A stretch of 24,012 nucleotides of DNA from a virus. The notes beneath the pieces are model-generated. The model saw nothing but the letters and a program-made list of their open reading frames with translations. It did no database searches and was not told the DNA's origin. Positions 4,026 to 13,589 of this stretch are shown piece after piece (positions within the stretch are counted from its first letter, which is position 1; every line of letters begins with the position of its first letter). The stretch is taken from IMG/VR virus record IMGVR_UViG_3300032931_000366, positions 1 through 24,012 of that record, one strand, 5' to 3'. A program made the position numbers and the translations under genes.

Positions 4026-6042
4026 GATATTAAAGATAGATTATAAAGATTGGTTAATAAACCAGAAGAGACTTCCAGATAGACACTCCTCTGAAGCTGA
4101 ACAATTCTATGAATTCCATAAGAGATTATGTATAGAGGGATGCTATATGGGAGATATATTCATAAATCCATTTCTAATGTGGCATCTAAATATGTGGCAT
4201 ACAGAGGTGGACATTATAGATGAGAAAGGATATATATCACAGAAATATATAAATCCTCCTCTTAGAGACAATGAATGGATTATAACCAATACCATTTATA
4301 AGGCTAATACAGAGAAGAAGGGGTTAGTAATAGCAGGAGCAAGACGTATAGCAAAGAGTACTTATGAGGCTTCTTATATAGGATGGGGAGCATCTTTTGA
4401 TGAGAACTCCCAGAATGTTATTGCTGGACTGAATAGCCCTGATATAAAACTTGTAACAGATAAATTAGATAAGGGACTAAATCATATTCCCTGGTATTAT
4501 AAATGGGATAGAATAGAGGATAATTGGAAGAATCAGGTGACTCTGGGAATTAAGGCTAAGACAGGAGAGAGATTCCCATATTCTTATATTCTCATACGAA
4601 ATCTTGATGATGGTAATAATGAAGAGGCTATAGCAGGTACAAAACCAAGGAAGCTTATAATTGATGAAGGAGCCAAGGGACCATTCTTAAAAGCTCTCTC
4701 AGCAGCCATACCAGGCTTCACCACTCCCTATGGTTGGGGATGTAGTCCTATAATTACATTTACAGGGGGGGATGCTAAGAAATTTGAAGATGCTAGGAAG
4801 TTGATGTTTGACTGTGGAGCATTTAATTTCCTGGAATTCGAGAATGATATTAATCCTTCCAGAAAACATGGACTTTTCTTAGGACATAAATATAGACTTG
4901 AAGCTAAAATAGACTCTTCACTTGGAGAATATGTAGGAAATCCTAAGCTGAATAATATAAAAATGATTATCTCTGATATAGAGAAAGCTGATAAAATTAC
5001 AGATGAGCTTCTTGAGAAAGCAAAGAAGTCATCAGATAGATCTACATTTCTAAAGGAAAAGATGTACTATCCAAAGAATGTAGACGATATATTCTTGAAT
5101 GAAGATACTAACATATTTGATGCTGATGCTGCAAGAAGACAACAGTTTAAACTATTAGAAATTGGACATACAGGAACTCCTGTTATTTTATTTCAAGACG
5201 AGAATGGAAATATAAGACATGAGTTTACAGATAAAAAACCAATAACAAACTTTCCATCAAAACCAACAGATGATAAAGATGCCCCTATAGTAATATATGA
5301 ATTCCCTCCTGAGGATATTCCATATGGATTATATATTACTGGAATTGACAGCTATCGGCAGGGACAAGCTAAATATAGTAATTCTCTAGGTACAGCATAT
5401 GTATATAAGAGAAAAAATTCTATAAATGGTGAGGAATATGAAGACATGATAGTTGCGAGTTATGCAGCTAGACCTGATAATAAAGATAAGTGGGAAGAAC
5501 AAGCTAGACTTCTCTATAAGTATTATAATGCAAGAGTAGTGGTAGAGAACGATGAGATTTCCTTTATAGAGTATATGAAGGCTAAGGGAGATGCTCACAT
5601 GCTTGTAAAAATGACAGAAATAGGATGGCTAAAAGAAGTAAATGCTAATACCACAGTAACAAGAGAATATGGAATACACAGAAGTTCTGAAAAGAATAGA
5701 AACTATTTACATTCCTCATTAAAGAAATACCTGGAAGAAGAGGTATATACAGAGAAAGATGAAGAAGGAAATATAACAAAACGAGTATTAGGAGTATATA
5801 AAGTGTTTGACACAATGTTACTTGAGGAGATTATACAATTTACTGAAGATGGCAACTATGACCGGATAATTGCAATTGAACTCGCTATTGCACAAGCAAA
5901 TGCTATGGACCCTATATTTGGAAGAGTACAAGGAAATGATGATGGGAGAATAAAATCTCTCTACACAATACGAAGTAAATTAGCTCTATTTTCAAACAAC
6001 TCTTCAGTATTTAGTAGAAGAAGGCAGAAACTTTTTGCATAA
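4018..6042 (+). CDS. terL: Terminase large subunit
   Basis: TerL is the ATPase-nuclease that pumps DNA through the portal and cuts the concatemer. The N-terminal ATPase has a Walker A-like segment at residues 106-115 (AGARRIAKST) and a Walker B at 213-217 (LIIDE) with the catalytic acid Glu217. The C-terminal RNase H-like nuclease begins at about 438 (YITGIDSYRQG, Asp444 as first metal ligand) and continues with VVVEND (Glu510 region) as second ligand. At 674 aa it is of normal length for crAss-like TerL. Walker A lacks the usual GxGK (Ala stands before Lys), as is common in terminases. It overlaps the small gene upstream by eight bases, and the portal gene follows after 18 bases. Confidence 0.95.
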   Translation: MDKILKIDYKDWLINQKRLPDRHSSEAEQFYEFHKRLCIEGCYMGDIFINPFLMWHLNMWHTEVDIIDEKGYISQKYINPPLRDNEWIITNTIYKANTEKKGLVIAGARRIAKSTYEASYIGWGASFDENSQNVIAGLNSPDIKLVTDKLDKGLNHIPWYYKWDRIEDNWKNQVTLGIKAKTGERFPYSYILIRNLDDGNNEEAIAGTKPRKLIIDEGAKGPFLKALSAAIPGFTTPYGWGCSPIITFTGGDAKKFEDARKLMFDCGAFNFLEFENDINPSRKHGLFLGHKYRLEAKIDSSLGEYVGNPKLNNIKMIISDIEKADKITDELLEKAKKSSDRSTFLKEKMYYPKNVDDIFLNEDTNIFDADAARRQQFKLLEIGHTGTPVILFQDENGNIRHEFTDKKPITNFPSKPTDDKDAPIVIYEFPPEDIPYGLYITGIDSYRQGQAKYSNSLGTAYVYKRKNSINGEEYEDMIVASYAARPDNKDKWEEQARLLYKYYNARVVVENDEISFIEYMKAKGDAHMLVKMTEIGWLKEVNANTTVTREYGIHRSSEKNRNYLHSSLKKYLEEEVYTEKDEEGNITKRVLGVYKVFDTMLLEEIIQFTEDGNYDRIIAIELAIAQANAMDPIFGRVQGNDDGRIKSLYTIRSKLALFSNNSSVFSRRRQKLFA

Positions 6043-6060
6043 CATATAATAATAAATATT

Positions 6061-8658
6061 ATGTCAATAATTAGGTATACCAAAGACGCAACTATCAGAT
6101 ATGCTTACCTTAATATCTTTCCAGATCAATTTAAAACTGAGAAAGAGAAGCAAGACGAGAGCTGGATAAAGAATACAATGGATTATTTTGCTAACAAGGC
6201 TTATGCAGAATATATCAAGAACAGGGAAACCTTTGTTAAGAATTATGATTTGATGAAGGGTATTCTAAGAAGTGAAGATTTCTATGAAGAACCAGAGGTT
6301 AAATCATTTACGGAAGTACTGTCACAAGATATGGATTTGCCAGCTTATGTCAAGCATTATTCTATTGTCACCACGCCAATTAATGAATTAATTGGAGAGA
6401 TGTCCAAGAGACCTGATACTTACAGAGTGAAAGCTTTTGATGATGACAGCAGGGCTGAGGAGTTGCAATACAAGACAAACTTATTGCAGGAATACATTAT
6501 AAATAACGCTAAACAGCAAATTCTTATGAAAGCTGCTCAACAAGGAGCAGAAATAGAAGAGGAAGAATTACAGCAGATGACAATGGAAGAGGTACAGGAT
6601 CAACTGGACTCTTACACCTCTGTAGCAGAGAAATGGGGAAATCACATGCTTACATGTGCTAAAGCTGAATTTAATATTAAAGAGCTGTCAGAAGATGCCT
6701 TCAGGGATTTATGTATTACAGCAAGACAGTTCTATCTCCCTTATGAAGATAACTCCAAGACAGGATTTAATATAGAAGAGATAAATCCAAAGAATGCTTG
6801 GTTCCTCACCACTCCTGATAGGAAATATATTTCAGATCCTTCAGGGAGAGCCAAAGGTGCATATGCTGCAGGTACAGTGCATGTGATGGAGCTGTCAGAG
6901 ATTATAGAGACATTCCCTGATATTACAAAGACAGAGATAGATCACTTGAGAAGTTCATTACAAGATTATGGACTCATCAATGTTAGGGAGAGTAACCTGG
7001 GGAATAATGAAATTACTCCTGGTATAGACACTGTAACTTATGACACTTATGACCCTCTTGTTCTTAGGACAAGGATGATGATAGAATCAGAGATGAAGGA
7101 GAACAGTGATACCCTCAAGGACTTCTTGGGATTGACATCTAATGTCTCTTCATTTGGATATAAATATGTTGTTGTTAGGTCTTATTGGATATCCAAGAGA
7201 AAAATAGGTAAGCTCATCTATGTAGATGAACTTGGTAATGAACAGAGTACACTTGTAGATGAGAATTACAAATCTGGAAATATGCCTACACAGGTATCTC
7301 TTGAATGGGGATGGGTGAACCAGTGGTATCAGGGAATTAAAATTGGTCCTGACATCTATCATATAAAACCTTTCACACTTCTTCCTTATTGTCCTCTTAT
7401 AGGAATGACACATGAAATCAAGAACACAGAAGCTCGTTCTCTCCTTGATATGATGAAACCTTTCCAGGTGATATATAATGTATGCATGAACCAGCTATTC
7501 GACCTTCTCAAGAAGGAAATAGGGAATGTAGCTGCTATTAATATCAGGAGAGTACCAAGATTGAAAGATGGAGATGAGCAGGATGCTCTTGATGTATGGG
7601 AAATGGAAGCAAGACAAAGAGGTATAATATTTGATGATGACAGTCCTGAGAATACAAAGGCTCCTGTAAGTAATACCTCTGTAGCCAAGAACATAGATCT
7701 TACAAGAACAAATGAAATACAAGCAAGATATAACCTTGCTATACAGATGAAGAATGAATGCTGGGAACTTGTAGGAATGTCAAAACAAAGACTTGGCTCT
7801 ATATCTGCAAGTGAAACAGCAACAGGAACTAATACAGCAATACAGCAGAGTTATTCACAAACAGAACCTCTCTTTGTTGCTCATGAGTATGTTACAGGAC
7901 AGCTCTATCAAGCCATTATAGACGCTTCCTTGTATATAGAGAGTAGCAAGCCAGAATCTACACTATCTTATATCACCAATGAAGGAGAGAGTGCTTTTGT
8001 ACAGGTGAATGGAACAGATTTAAGATTCAGGGATTTAAAGGTATTCCCGACTAATAGACCAGAAGATACACAGATGTTCAATGAGCTTAGACAGCTTGCT
8101 CAACCTCTCATGCAGAATGGTGGGTCAATATATGATGTTATTGAACTCTATTCCACGAAAAGCATGAGACAAATGAAGAAGGTGTTCAAGGAAAATAGAG
8201 ACAAGATGGAAGCTATGCAACAGCAAGCACAACAGCTTGAACAACAGAAACTTGAACAACAACAACAAATGGTACAAGCTCAAATGGAACAACAAGCACA
8301 AATGGAACAGGAGAGAACTGCTAATGAGAATTACAACAAAGAATTGGATCGTATAAATAAGAAGGAAATAGCCATTATACAAGCCTCTGGATTTGGGAAG
8401 GTACAAACAGAAGATGCTAATGCAAATGGTGTTCCTGATGCTTTTGAAGTGAGCAAGCTTGCAAGTGAAGAATCAAGAGCTCTCAAGGATTATCAATTAA
8501 AGATGTCTGACATACAGAGTAAGAACAATCTTGCTCTCAAGAAGTTGGAAGTAGAGAAAGAGAAATTACAAGTTGCTCGTGATAACCAAGTTAATGATTT
8601 ACAGATCGCTCGTGAGAATGCTAAGGGTAGAAATAAGACTTCTAAAACAAAGAAGTAA
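6061..8658 (+). CDS. Portal protein, 865 aa, with Gln-rich coil and EF-hand-like loop
   Basis: It forms the dodecameric ring through which TerL packs DNA. Identification rests on its position between TerL and the scaffold/capsid genes, its size typical of crAss-like portals, and the alpha/beta core (about residues 20-650). A stretch at about 610-640 (SASETATGTNTAIQQSYSQT, with QTEP following) looks like the tunnel region. From about 715 the chain is a long helical barrel or coiled coil very rich in Gln and Glu. At 785-796, DANANGVPDAFE matches the EF-hand calcium loop spacing (acidic or Asn at 1, 3, 5, Gly at 6, Asp at 9, Glu at 12). A basic lysine-rich helix ends the protein. No Shine-Dalgarno site is visible. 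Confidence 0.88.
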   Translation: MSIIRYTKDATIRYAYLNIFPDQFKTEKEKQDESWIKNTMDYFANKAYAEYIKNRETFVKNYDLMKGILRSEDFYEEPEVKSFTEVLSQDMDLPAYVKHYSIVTTPINELIGEMSKRPDTYRVKAFDDDSRAEELQYKTNLLQEYIINNAKQQILMKAAQQGAEIEEEELQQMTMEEVQDQLDSYTSVAEKWGNHMLTCAKAEFNIKELSEDAFRDLCITARQFYLPYEDNSKTGFNIEEINPKNAWFLTTPDRKYISDPSGRAKGAYAAGTVHVMELSEIIETFPDITKTEIDHLRSSLQDYGLINVRESNLGNNEITPGIDTVTYDTYDPLVLRTRMMIESEMKENSDTLKDFLGLTSNVSSFGYKYVVVRSYWISKRKIGKLIYVDELGNEQSTLVDENYKSGNMPTQVSLEWGWVNQWYQGIKIGPDIYHIKPFTLLPYCPLIGMTHEIKNTEARSLLDMMKPFQVIYNVCMNQLFDLLKKEIGNVAAINIRRVPRLKDGDEQDALDVWEMEARQRGIIFDDDSPENTKAPVSNTSVAKNIDLTRTNEIQARYNLAIQMKNECWELVGMSKQRLGSISASETATGTNTAIQQSYSQTEPLFVAHEYVTGQLYQAIIDASLYIESSKPESTLSYITNEGESAFVQVNGTDLRFRDLKVFPTNRPEDTQMFNELRQLAQPLMQNGGSIYDVIELYSTKSMRQMKKVFKENRDKMEAMQQQAQQLEQQKLEQQQQMVQAQMEQQAQMEQERTANENYNKELDRINKKEIAIIQASGFGKVQTEDANANGVPDAFEVSKLASEESRALKDYQLKMSDIQSKNNLALKKLEVEKEKLQVARDNQVNDLQIARENAKGRNKTSKTKK

Positions 8659-8758
8659 ACATAATGCCATTAAGAGCTAATAAAACACTATAAAAACAAA
8701 CTATTTTAGTTATTTGTAATTAAATTAATTATATTTTTACATTAGAAAACTACATAAT
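8659..8758 (+). other. A/T-rich gap between portal and scaffold genes
   Basis: One hundred bases, almost entirely A and T, without a supported gene; the only ATG frame has nine codons. The segment near 8730 (TATATTTTTAC) resembles a -7 box only loosely, and no -33 box is at the right distance. It could be a promoter or an A-rich leader for the scaffold gene. Confidence 0.4.
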
Positions 8759-9967
8759 ATGGCTGAGAATTTAGAAAATTTTTCCTTCAGTATCGAGGAT
8801 ACTATGGATATGGGAGCAGGGAATCCAGAACTCATTAAAGATTTAATGGCTCCTGAGACAGCATCAGGTGATCCTGAGGAACTTAAACCTATTGTTAAAG
8901 AGGTGGAGAAAGTAAAGGAATCTGAGAAGAAAACTCCCAAGATAAAAGAAATTCCTGGAGATGATGAAGAAAAACAAGAGCAAAATCTATTGTCTGATTT
9001 CCTTGGAGGTGGAGAAGATGAAGATGAAGAAGAGGTAGAAAAAGTAGTACCTATTTCAGAAGAGGAAGAAGTTGTAGAAGAAGAATCTCAATTTTCAACA
9101 TTATCAAGAGACCTTCTAAAACTTGGTGTATTCACTACAGAAGAAGATGAAGAAGAATCTCCTGTTAAAACAGCAGAAGAATTCCTCGAAAGATTCAATG
9201 TAGAGAAGAAGAAAGGAGCTATAGAAATTGTTAATAATTTCATAGGTCAATTTGGAGAAGACTACCAGAGAGCATTTGATGCCATATTTGTAAAGGGTGT
9301 TTCCCCTAAAGATTATTTCGCTGCATATAATAACATTGTAAACTTCGCTGAACTCGATATAACAAAAGAAGAAAACCAGGTTGCTGTTATACAGAGAGCA
9401 TTGGCTGATCAAGGTTATGAGCAGGATGAAATAACAGCAGAAATAGATAGACTTAAAAACTATGGAGATGTAGAACCTGTAGCTACAAGACATCACAAGA
9501 TGCTGGTGAAAAAAGAAGCAGCGAAGCTACAGGAATTGGAAAAGCAATCACAAGCTGAATTACAAAGAAAAGCAACTTATAAAGATCAATACATACAGAA
9601 TGTTCAAACTGTTCTGGCAGAAAAATTAAAAACAAAAGAATATGATGGTATTCCCATCAATCCAAAACTAGCTGGTGAACTACAAGAATTTCTATTGGTA
9701 GACAAGTACCAAACTCCCACGGGAGAAACTCTCACAGACTTTGATCGTGTTATTCTGGAACTCAAGAGACCTGAGAACCACGCCATGAAAGTGAAAGTTG
9801 CTCTTTTGCTAAAAATATTAGAAAAAGATCCTACTCTGTCTACCATACAGAGAGTTGGTGTCACTAAACAGACTAACCAGCTCTTTGCAGAGACAGTTAG
9901 ACAAAAGACAACAAGCAAAGGTGTATCTACACCTCAAAAAACAAACTCGTGGTTTAAAGATTTATAA
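8759..9967 (+). CDS. Acidic scaffold-like protein, 402 aa
   Basis: Lies directly between portal and capsid genes, where scaffolding proteins usually sit. The first 130 residues are strongly acidic and probably disordered (runs of Glu and Asp at about 67-135, including EDEDEEEVEKVV). The central and C-terminal parts are helical, with a long Lys/Glu/Gln-rich helix at about 245-295, and the protein ends KTNSWFKDL. Scaffolds of other tailed phages share the acidic, helical and elongated character. The alternative is an internal head (cargo) protein. The MCP leader begins two bases after its stop. Confidence 0.65.
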   Translation: MAENLENFSFSIEDTMDMGAGNPELIKDLMAPETASGDPEELKPIVKEVEKVKESEKKTPKIKEIPGDDEEKQEQNLLSDFLGGGEDEDEEEVEKVVPISEEEEVVEEESQFSTLSRDLLKLGVFTTEEDEEESPVKTAEEFLERFNVEKKKGAIEIVNNFIGQFGEDYQRAFDAIFVKGVSPKDYFAAYNNIVNFAELDITKEENQVAVIQRALADQGYEQDEITAEIDRLKNYGDVEPVATRHHKMLVKKEAAKLQELEKQSQAELQRKATYKDQYIQNVQTVLAEKLKTKEYDGIPINPKLAGELQEFLLVDKYQTPTGETLTDFDRVILELKRPENHAMKVKVALLLKILEKDPTLSTIQRVGVTKQTNQLFAETVRQKTTSKGVSTPQKTNSWFKDL

Positions 9968-9968
9968 C

Positions 9969-9990
9969 ATTAATTTAAAAATTTAGAAAA
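9969..9990 (+). promoter_or_regulatory. A/T-rich translation leader of the capsid gene
   Basis: ATTAATTTAAAAATTTA (9969-9985) followed by five bases before ATG 9991. The same 17 bases at the same distance precede the gene at 13612. Bacteroidales genes depend on A/T-rich unstructured leaders rather than Shine-Dalgarno sites, so this is probably a strong initiation leader. Confidence 0.65.
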
Positions 9991-11544
9991 ATGGCGTTTC
10001 AGACTATCCCAGGGTTAACTGGGTTTACTTATGCAAGAGTAGCATCTATGGACAAGCGTGCTGTAGGCAAGCTTACTGATGCTAACCACCTGGAATCATT
10101 TCACTCTACAGAACCTGCTGACTATGACAAGAAAATTATTTCCTTGTATACCCAGAGTTCTCTGTATAGCAATGATTTCCTTGACATGATCAATAAAAGC
10201 ACACCTTATTACATTGATAATAATAGTGATGCTTGGAAGTGGAAAATACAAGTTCCTTACAAATTCCCGAAGATTATAGCTATTCCTCATTCAACACAGG
10301 ATTTGGTTAGACCGGGTATTGATGGACAGGAATTTTCAGTGGTGCTTGATAGCAATGAATTCTCCAAGAATTCTGTTGTTTCCGTTGGCTCTCGTCAATA
10401 TGGACCTCGTTGGTATGTTATTAACGATCCTCTGCCCTGGAACATGGGGTACTTGTATTCTTTTAACCTGATTACTGACAATCCTACTGTTGATTTTGTC
10501 TCTTCTAACTTCCTGCAGATTGGACTGGAACTTGAATTAATTGATGGTATCATCGGTGAATTTGACCAGGATTTGCTTGGGCTTCCTCGTTTGGGTGAAG
10601 AGATTACAATGTTTGAAAGCTTGAGCTCTGGCTATGGCTTTGAACATACCATCACTAAATGGGCTGATGAAAGGACATTGAAAGATGCTTCAGGGAAAGC
10701 TCTGGATATTCTTGTATATGCTCCACAGCGCAGGAACCAGCTTCCTCTTACAAGGAATGATGTTAAATGGGAACCCTTCATTGAATTCTGGATGCGTAAG
10801 GCAATGCTGGAAATGAAGGTGAAAAGGATGATTTGGAGTAAACCAGGAACAGTGAAGACTAATGGCTCCAAACAGGAATTAAAACGTAGTTCTGCTGGTG
10901 TATATCATAGAATGCGTAACAATGGTAATTTAACACAATACAACAGGGGTGAATTCTCTGCCAATCTTATTAGGTCGGTATTTGGAGATTTGTTCTACAG
11001 GCGTGTTGATGTGAAAGATAGGAAGGTGAAGATGTATACTAATGAAAGTGGTTTTGACACCTTCCAGCAGGCTCTTAAAACTGATGCTTTGAATTCAGGA
11101 CTTACCTTCATGGCTGATAGTGGCAATCGCTATCTGCAGGGTGAAGGACAGCACATCACCTATAACTTCGCTTTTGATGCTATAGTGACGAGGGAAACTG
11201 GAAGGGTTGAATTAGTACACCTGAAAGAACTTGACCTCCCGCAGACAAATCTTGAATTTGGACAGAATAAGAAATCTACACCTGTATTCTTCGTGTTTGA
11301 TGTTTCTCCTAATAGTGATGGATCACTAGTGAACAATATCAGAGAGGTTAGAATGCAGGGCAGTCCTTCAATGACTTGGGGATATATTGATGGTAGGGCA
11401 CATCACTTGGGATTCGCTAAATCACAAGGTATGAGTTCAGCTAACAAATTCCCAGGATACACACTGTGGATGGAAGATAGATGCGATGTTTTCATCGAGG
11501 ATTTATCTCGTACAGTGCTCATAGAAGAGATGCCACAATACTAG
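9991..11544 (+). CDS. Major capsid protein, 517 aa
   Basis: HK97-fold major capsid protein forming the icosahedral shell; called from its place after portal and scaffold, its length (crAss-like MCPs are about 500 aa) and the sequence, which starts MAFQTIPGLTGFTYARVASM, has many aromatic and Pro residues in the core and ends with SPSMTWGYIDGRAHHLGF followed by a segment near the C-terminus (VFIEDLSRTVLIEEMPQY). Codons are richer in G and C than in most neighbours, and the strong leader at 9969-9990 fits very high expression. No protease-processed N-terminal delta domain is obvious. A hairpin follows the TAG stop. Confidence 0.9.
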   Translation: MAFQTIPGLTGFTYARVASMDKRAVGKLTDANHLESFHSTEPADYDKKIISLYTQSSLYSNDFLDMINKSTPYYIDNNSDAWKWKIQVPYKFPKIIAIPHSTQDLVRPGIDGQEFSVVLDSNEFSKNSVVSVGSRQYGPRWYVINDPLPWNMGYLYSFNLITDNPTVDFVSSNFLQIGLELELIDGIIGEFDQDLLGLPRLGEEITMFESLSSGYGFEHTITKWADERTLKDASGKALDILVYAPQRRNQLPLTRNDVKWEPFIEFWMRKAMLEMKVKRMIWSKPGTVKTNGSKQELKRSSAGVYHRMRNNGNLTQYNRGEFSANLIRSVFGDLFYRRVDVKDRKVKMYTNESGFDTFQQALKTDALNSGLTFMADSGNRYLQGEGQHITYNFAFDAIVTRETGRVELVHLKELDLPQTNLEFGQNKKSTPVFFVFDVSPNSDGSLVNNIREVRMQGSPSMTWGYIDGRAHHLGFAKSQGMSSANKFPGYTLWMEDRCDVFIEDLSRTVLIEEMPQY

Positions 11545-11566
11545 CATATTGATTATCAACAAGAAA

Positions 11567-11598
11567 GGGAGCCTCTGATGACGGGGCTCCCCTCTTCT
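11567..11598 (+). terminator. GC-rich hairpin after the capsid gene
   Basis: GGGAGCC (11567-11573) pairs perfectly with GGCTCCC (11585-11591) around an 11-base loop. The following CTCTTCTT is pyrimidine-rich but not a pure T run. It may be a partial terminator or a 3'-end stabilizer separating abundant MCP message from downstream genes. Confidence 0.6.
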
Positions 11599-11629
11599 TA
11601 AAAATTATAAACTACATATTATTCACGTT

Positions 11630-12598
11630 ATGGGCAGAATAGGCAGAATATCTACTATCAAGAAGGGTTATAGTAGTACAGGACAACAGACAATGCAAGG
11701 AGGACTTGCTCAAAAAGGAATGACAAGAATTCCAGGTACTGGCGTTTTTAAATTTCCTTACAAAGAACTGGATGGGAAGTATAGAACAGGATTGGATGAA
11801 AAAGCTTCCTACATACAGAGAATTCAAGATCCTGTAGAAAAAGAGCTAGAGATAAAAAGAGTGAAGGAAACAAAAGCAAGACTTCAAGAAAATCTTGGAG
11901 AAGTTGATTTAGGACCACGTTCTTTATTCTGGAATTACGCTCTTTCCACTTCACCAGATGATAGTACACATGTTCAACCTGCCAAGTTGATGGATGGTGA
12001 CAATCTCTATGATTTAGGAGTTCCTTTCCAGGAGCTGACATTTTCATGGCTCAGGGTACATCCTACAATTGCAAGCTCCTATCAAGCATGGGAGAGAGGA
12101 GAATATCCTGCTGACATTCAATTTTATGTTGCGGACGAAGAAATAGAGAATGCTGTTACATTTAAAAAGAAACAACTCATCAACAAGGCCATTGCTAAAT
12201 TTGAAGTTATGTCTCCTGACAAGAGGAAGAAGGTAGCAAGAATGCTGGGTTTGCCTGTTAGTGACAGTAGTACAGAAGAATCTGTATATAACCAAGTGGA
12301 TAATCTCCTGAAGGAAACAGAATTTAAAACTGGTAAATATCAAGGACTTTCCACTGTACAGATATTCAATACCTTCTCTGACATGGATAATAAACTACTT
12401 AACGTGAAAGATATGGTAAAACAAGCTATAGCTCACTCTATATACAGGATTAAAGGTGCTGGTAAGATATATGAAGGAGATTACGAGCTTGCAAATGATG
12501 AAGATGAAATGGTGAAATTCCTTATTGATGATGACCACCAGGATGATCTTCTCATGCTTGAAAAGAAACTTAAGACAAAGAAAATAGCAACATCATGA
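11630..12598 (+). CDS. Conserved crAss-like structural protein after MCP, 322 aa
   Basis: Starts MGRIGRISTIKKGYSSTGQQ with a Gly/Ser-rich, probably extended N-terminus, a Lys/Glu helix at about residues 60-95, an aromatic core (SLFWNYALSTSPDDSTHVQP onwards), and a helical C-terminus ending in a lysine-rich tail. Crassvirales keep a gene of this kind just downstream of MCP; I assign it as a virion or head-completion protein from position and general resemblance, without a known enzymatic motif. The ATGA overlap with the next gene (four bases) indicates coupled translation with a ring-type protein, so a role at the neck or in head completion is likely. Confidence 0.6.
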   Translation: MGRIGRISTIKKGYSSTGQQTMQGGLAQKGMTRIPGTGVFKFPYKELDGKYRTGLDEKASYIQRIQDPVEKELEIKRVKETKARLQENLGEVDLGPRSLFWNYALSTSPDDSTHVQPAKLMDGDNLYDLGVPFQELTFSWLRVHPTIASSYQAWERGEYPADIQFYVADEEIENAVTFKKKQLINKAIAKFEVMSPDKRKKVARMLGLPVSDSSTEESVYNQVDNLLKETEFKTGKYQGLSTVQIFNTFSDMDNKLLNVKDMVKQAIAHSIYRIKGAGKIYEGDYELANDEDEMVKFLIDDDHQDDLLMLEKKLKTKKIATS

Positions 12599-13323
12599 TT
12601 TCTGTAGACAGCTTGTTATACAAGATAGACCTGAAACTAAATAAACTATCCACTAACGAGCATCAGCAGATTCCTATAGAGAACAAGATACTTGCTCTTA
12701 ATGAAGCTCAATTAAAGCTCATAAAGCAGAAGGTAGATGGTTTGAGTGTTCCAAGTGGATTGGGATATGACAGCTTTAAGAAGCGATATCAGGATTTACA
12801 AATACTCGCTGAAGACTACATAGATCATCCTCTTGTGCTTATAGAGAAAGATGACAAACTAAATAGGTGGGGTGCAGATATTCCTACAAGCCCGAAATAC
12901 ATGTTTTATATAGACAGTTATTTCTTGGCTAATAAGGGAAAATGTGTAGACAGGATAATATGGATTAATCAGGATTTAGCTAAACATGGAGACATTTCCT
13001 TGTTGATAAAAAATTCTCATTATAAACCATCATTCGAGTACCAGGAATCATTTAATGTAGTATCTTCGGATGAAATTAGTATTTTCACTGATGGTACTTT
13101 CACACCAACTAAATTATATTTAATGTACCTTCGTTATCCTTTATATATAGATAAAGCAGGGTATGTTAAATTTGATAGCACAGATTCTGTTAATCAAAAT
13201 TGTGAATTAGAAGAATATTTGGAAGATGAGCTTTTGGATTTAACAGTACAAGCTTTAGCCATGTATACAGAGAATGCTCCAGCTGTGCAGAGTAGTCAAT
13301 TTAGAATACAGACAAATGAATAA
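12595..13323 (+). CDS. Ring/neck-type tail protein, 242 aa
   Basis: An N-terminal helical region (about residues 1-85) is followed by a beta-rich middle and a C-terminal helix (CELEEYLEDELLDLTVQALA, about 195-215). That C-terminal pattern recurs in the 18216 protein (GYLEKQVLDLTSQKL) and more loosely in the 19442 protein (RIQEYIELFIKQKMFEQL), suggesting three related neck or tail ring proteins. In crAss-like virions several stacked rings connect the portal to the tail muzzle, so this is probably one of them. It is coupled to the preceding gene by a four-base ATGA overlap. Confidence 0.6.
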   Translation: MISVDSLLYKIDLKLNKLSTNEHQQIPIENKILALNEAQLKLIKQKVDGLSVPSGLGYDSFKKRYQDLQILAEDYIDHPLVLIEKDDKLNRWGADIPTSPKYMFYIDSYFLANKGKCVDRIIWINQDLAKHGDISLLIKNSHYKPSFEYQESFNVVSSDEISIFTDGTFTPTKLYLMYLRYPLYIDKAGYVKFDSTDSVNQNCELEEYLEDELLDLTVQALAMYTENAPAVQSSQFRIQTNE

Positions 13324-13334
13324 TATTAAATAAA

Positions 13335-13577
13335 ATGGCAACAATTAAAAAAGCACAATCAGGTTCAAGAGTTCCTAATGTAGAAAAAGTTAAAGAGTGG
13401 GGAATAAAAAATCAACCCTATACTAAAAAAGCAGTAAGAAAAGTAAATAATGGAAAATGGATATACCAGAATGTAGGAGTAATTGTAAAAAGAGACAACC
13501 CTCTTAAAAAACCTACAGGTACATATACAACTAATAGAGCAGAGCGTATTTATAACAAATATAACAAAAACAAATAA
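13335..13577 (+). CDS. Small basic protein, 80 aa
   Basis: Starts MATIKKAQSGSRVPNVEKVK and is rich in Lys, Arg, Asn and Tyr throughout (for example TKKAVRKVNNGKWIYQNVG), ending YNKYNKNK. No domain is recognised. The charge suggests nucleic-acid or capsid-interior binding; small basic packaged proteins are common in phage heads. It stands between a ring-type protein and an abundant virion protein, 11 bases after the first, and its stop is followed by the strong leader at 13590. Confidence 0.65.
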   Translation: MATIKKAQSGSRVPNVEKVKEWGIKNQPYTKKAVRKVNNGKWIYQNVGVIVKRDNPLKKPTGTYTTNRAERIYNKYNKNK

Positions 13578-13589
13578 CTCTTTTTTAGT

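Noticed and set aside
8668-8697. Nine-codon frame after the portal gene
   Set aside because: Too short, with no supporting context.
10158-10169. TTCTCTGTATAG inside the capsid gene
   Set aside because: It matches the intergenic element exactly, but it is within coding sequence (Ser-Leu-Tyr-Ser region), and an internal promoter here has no obvious target; kept as chance unless transcript data say otherwise.
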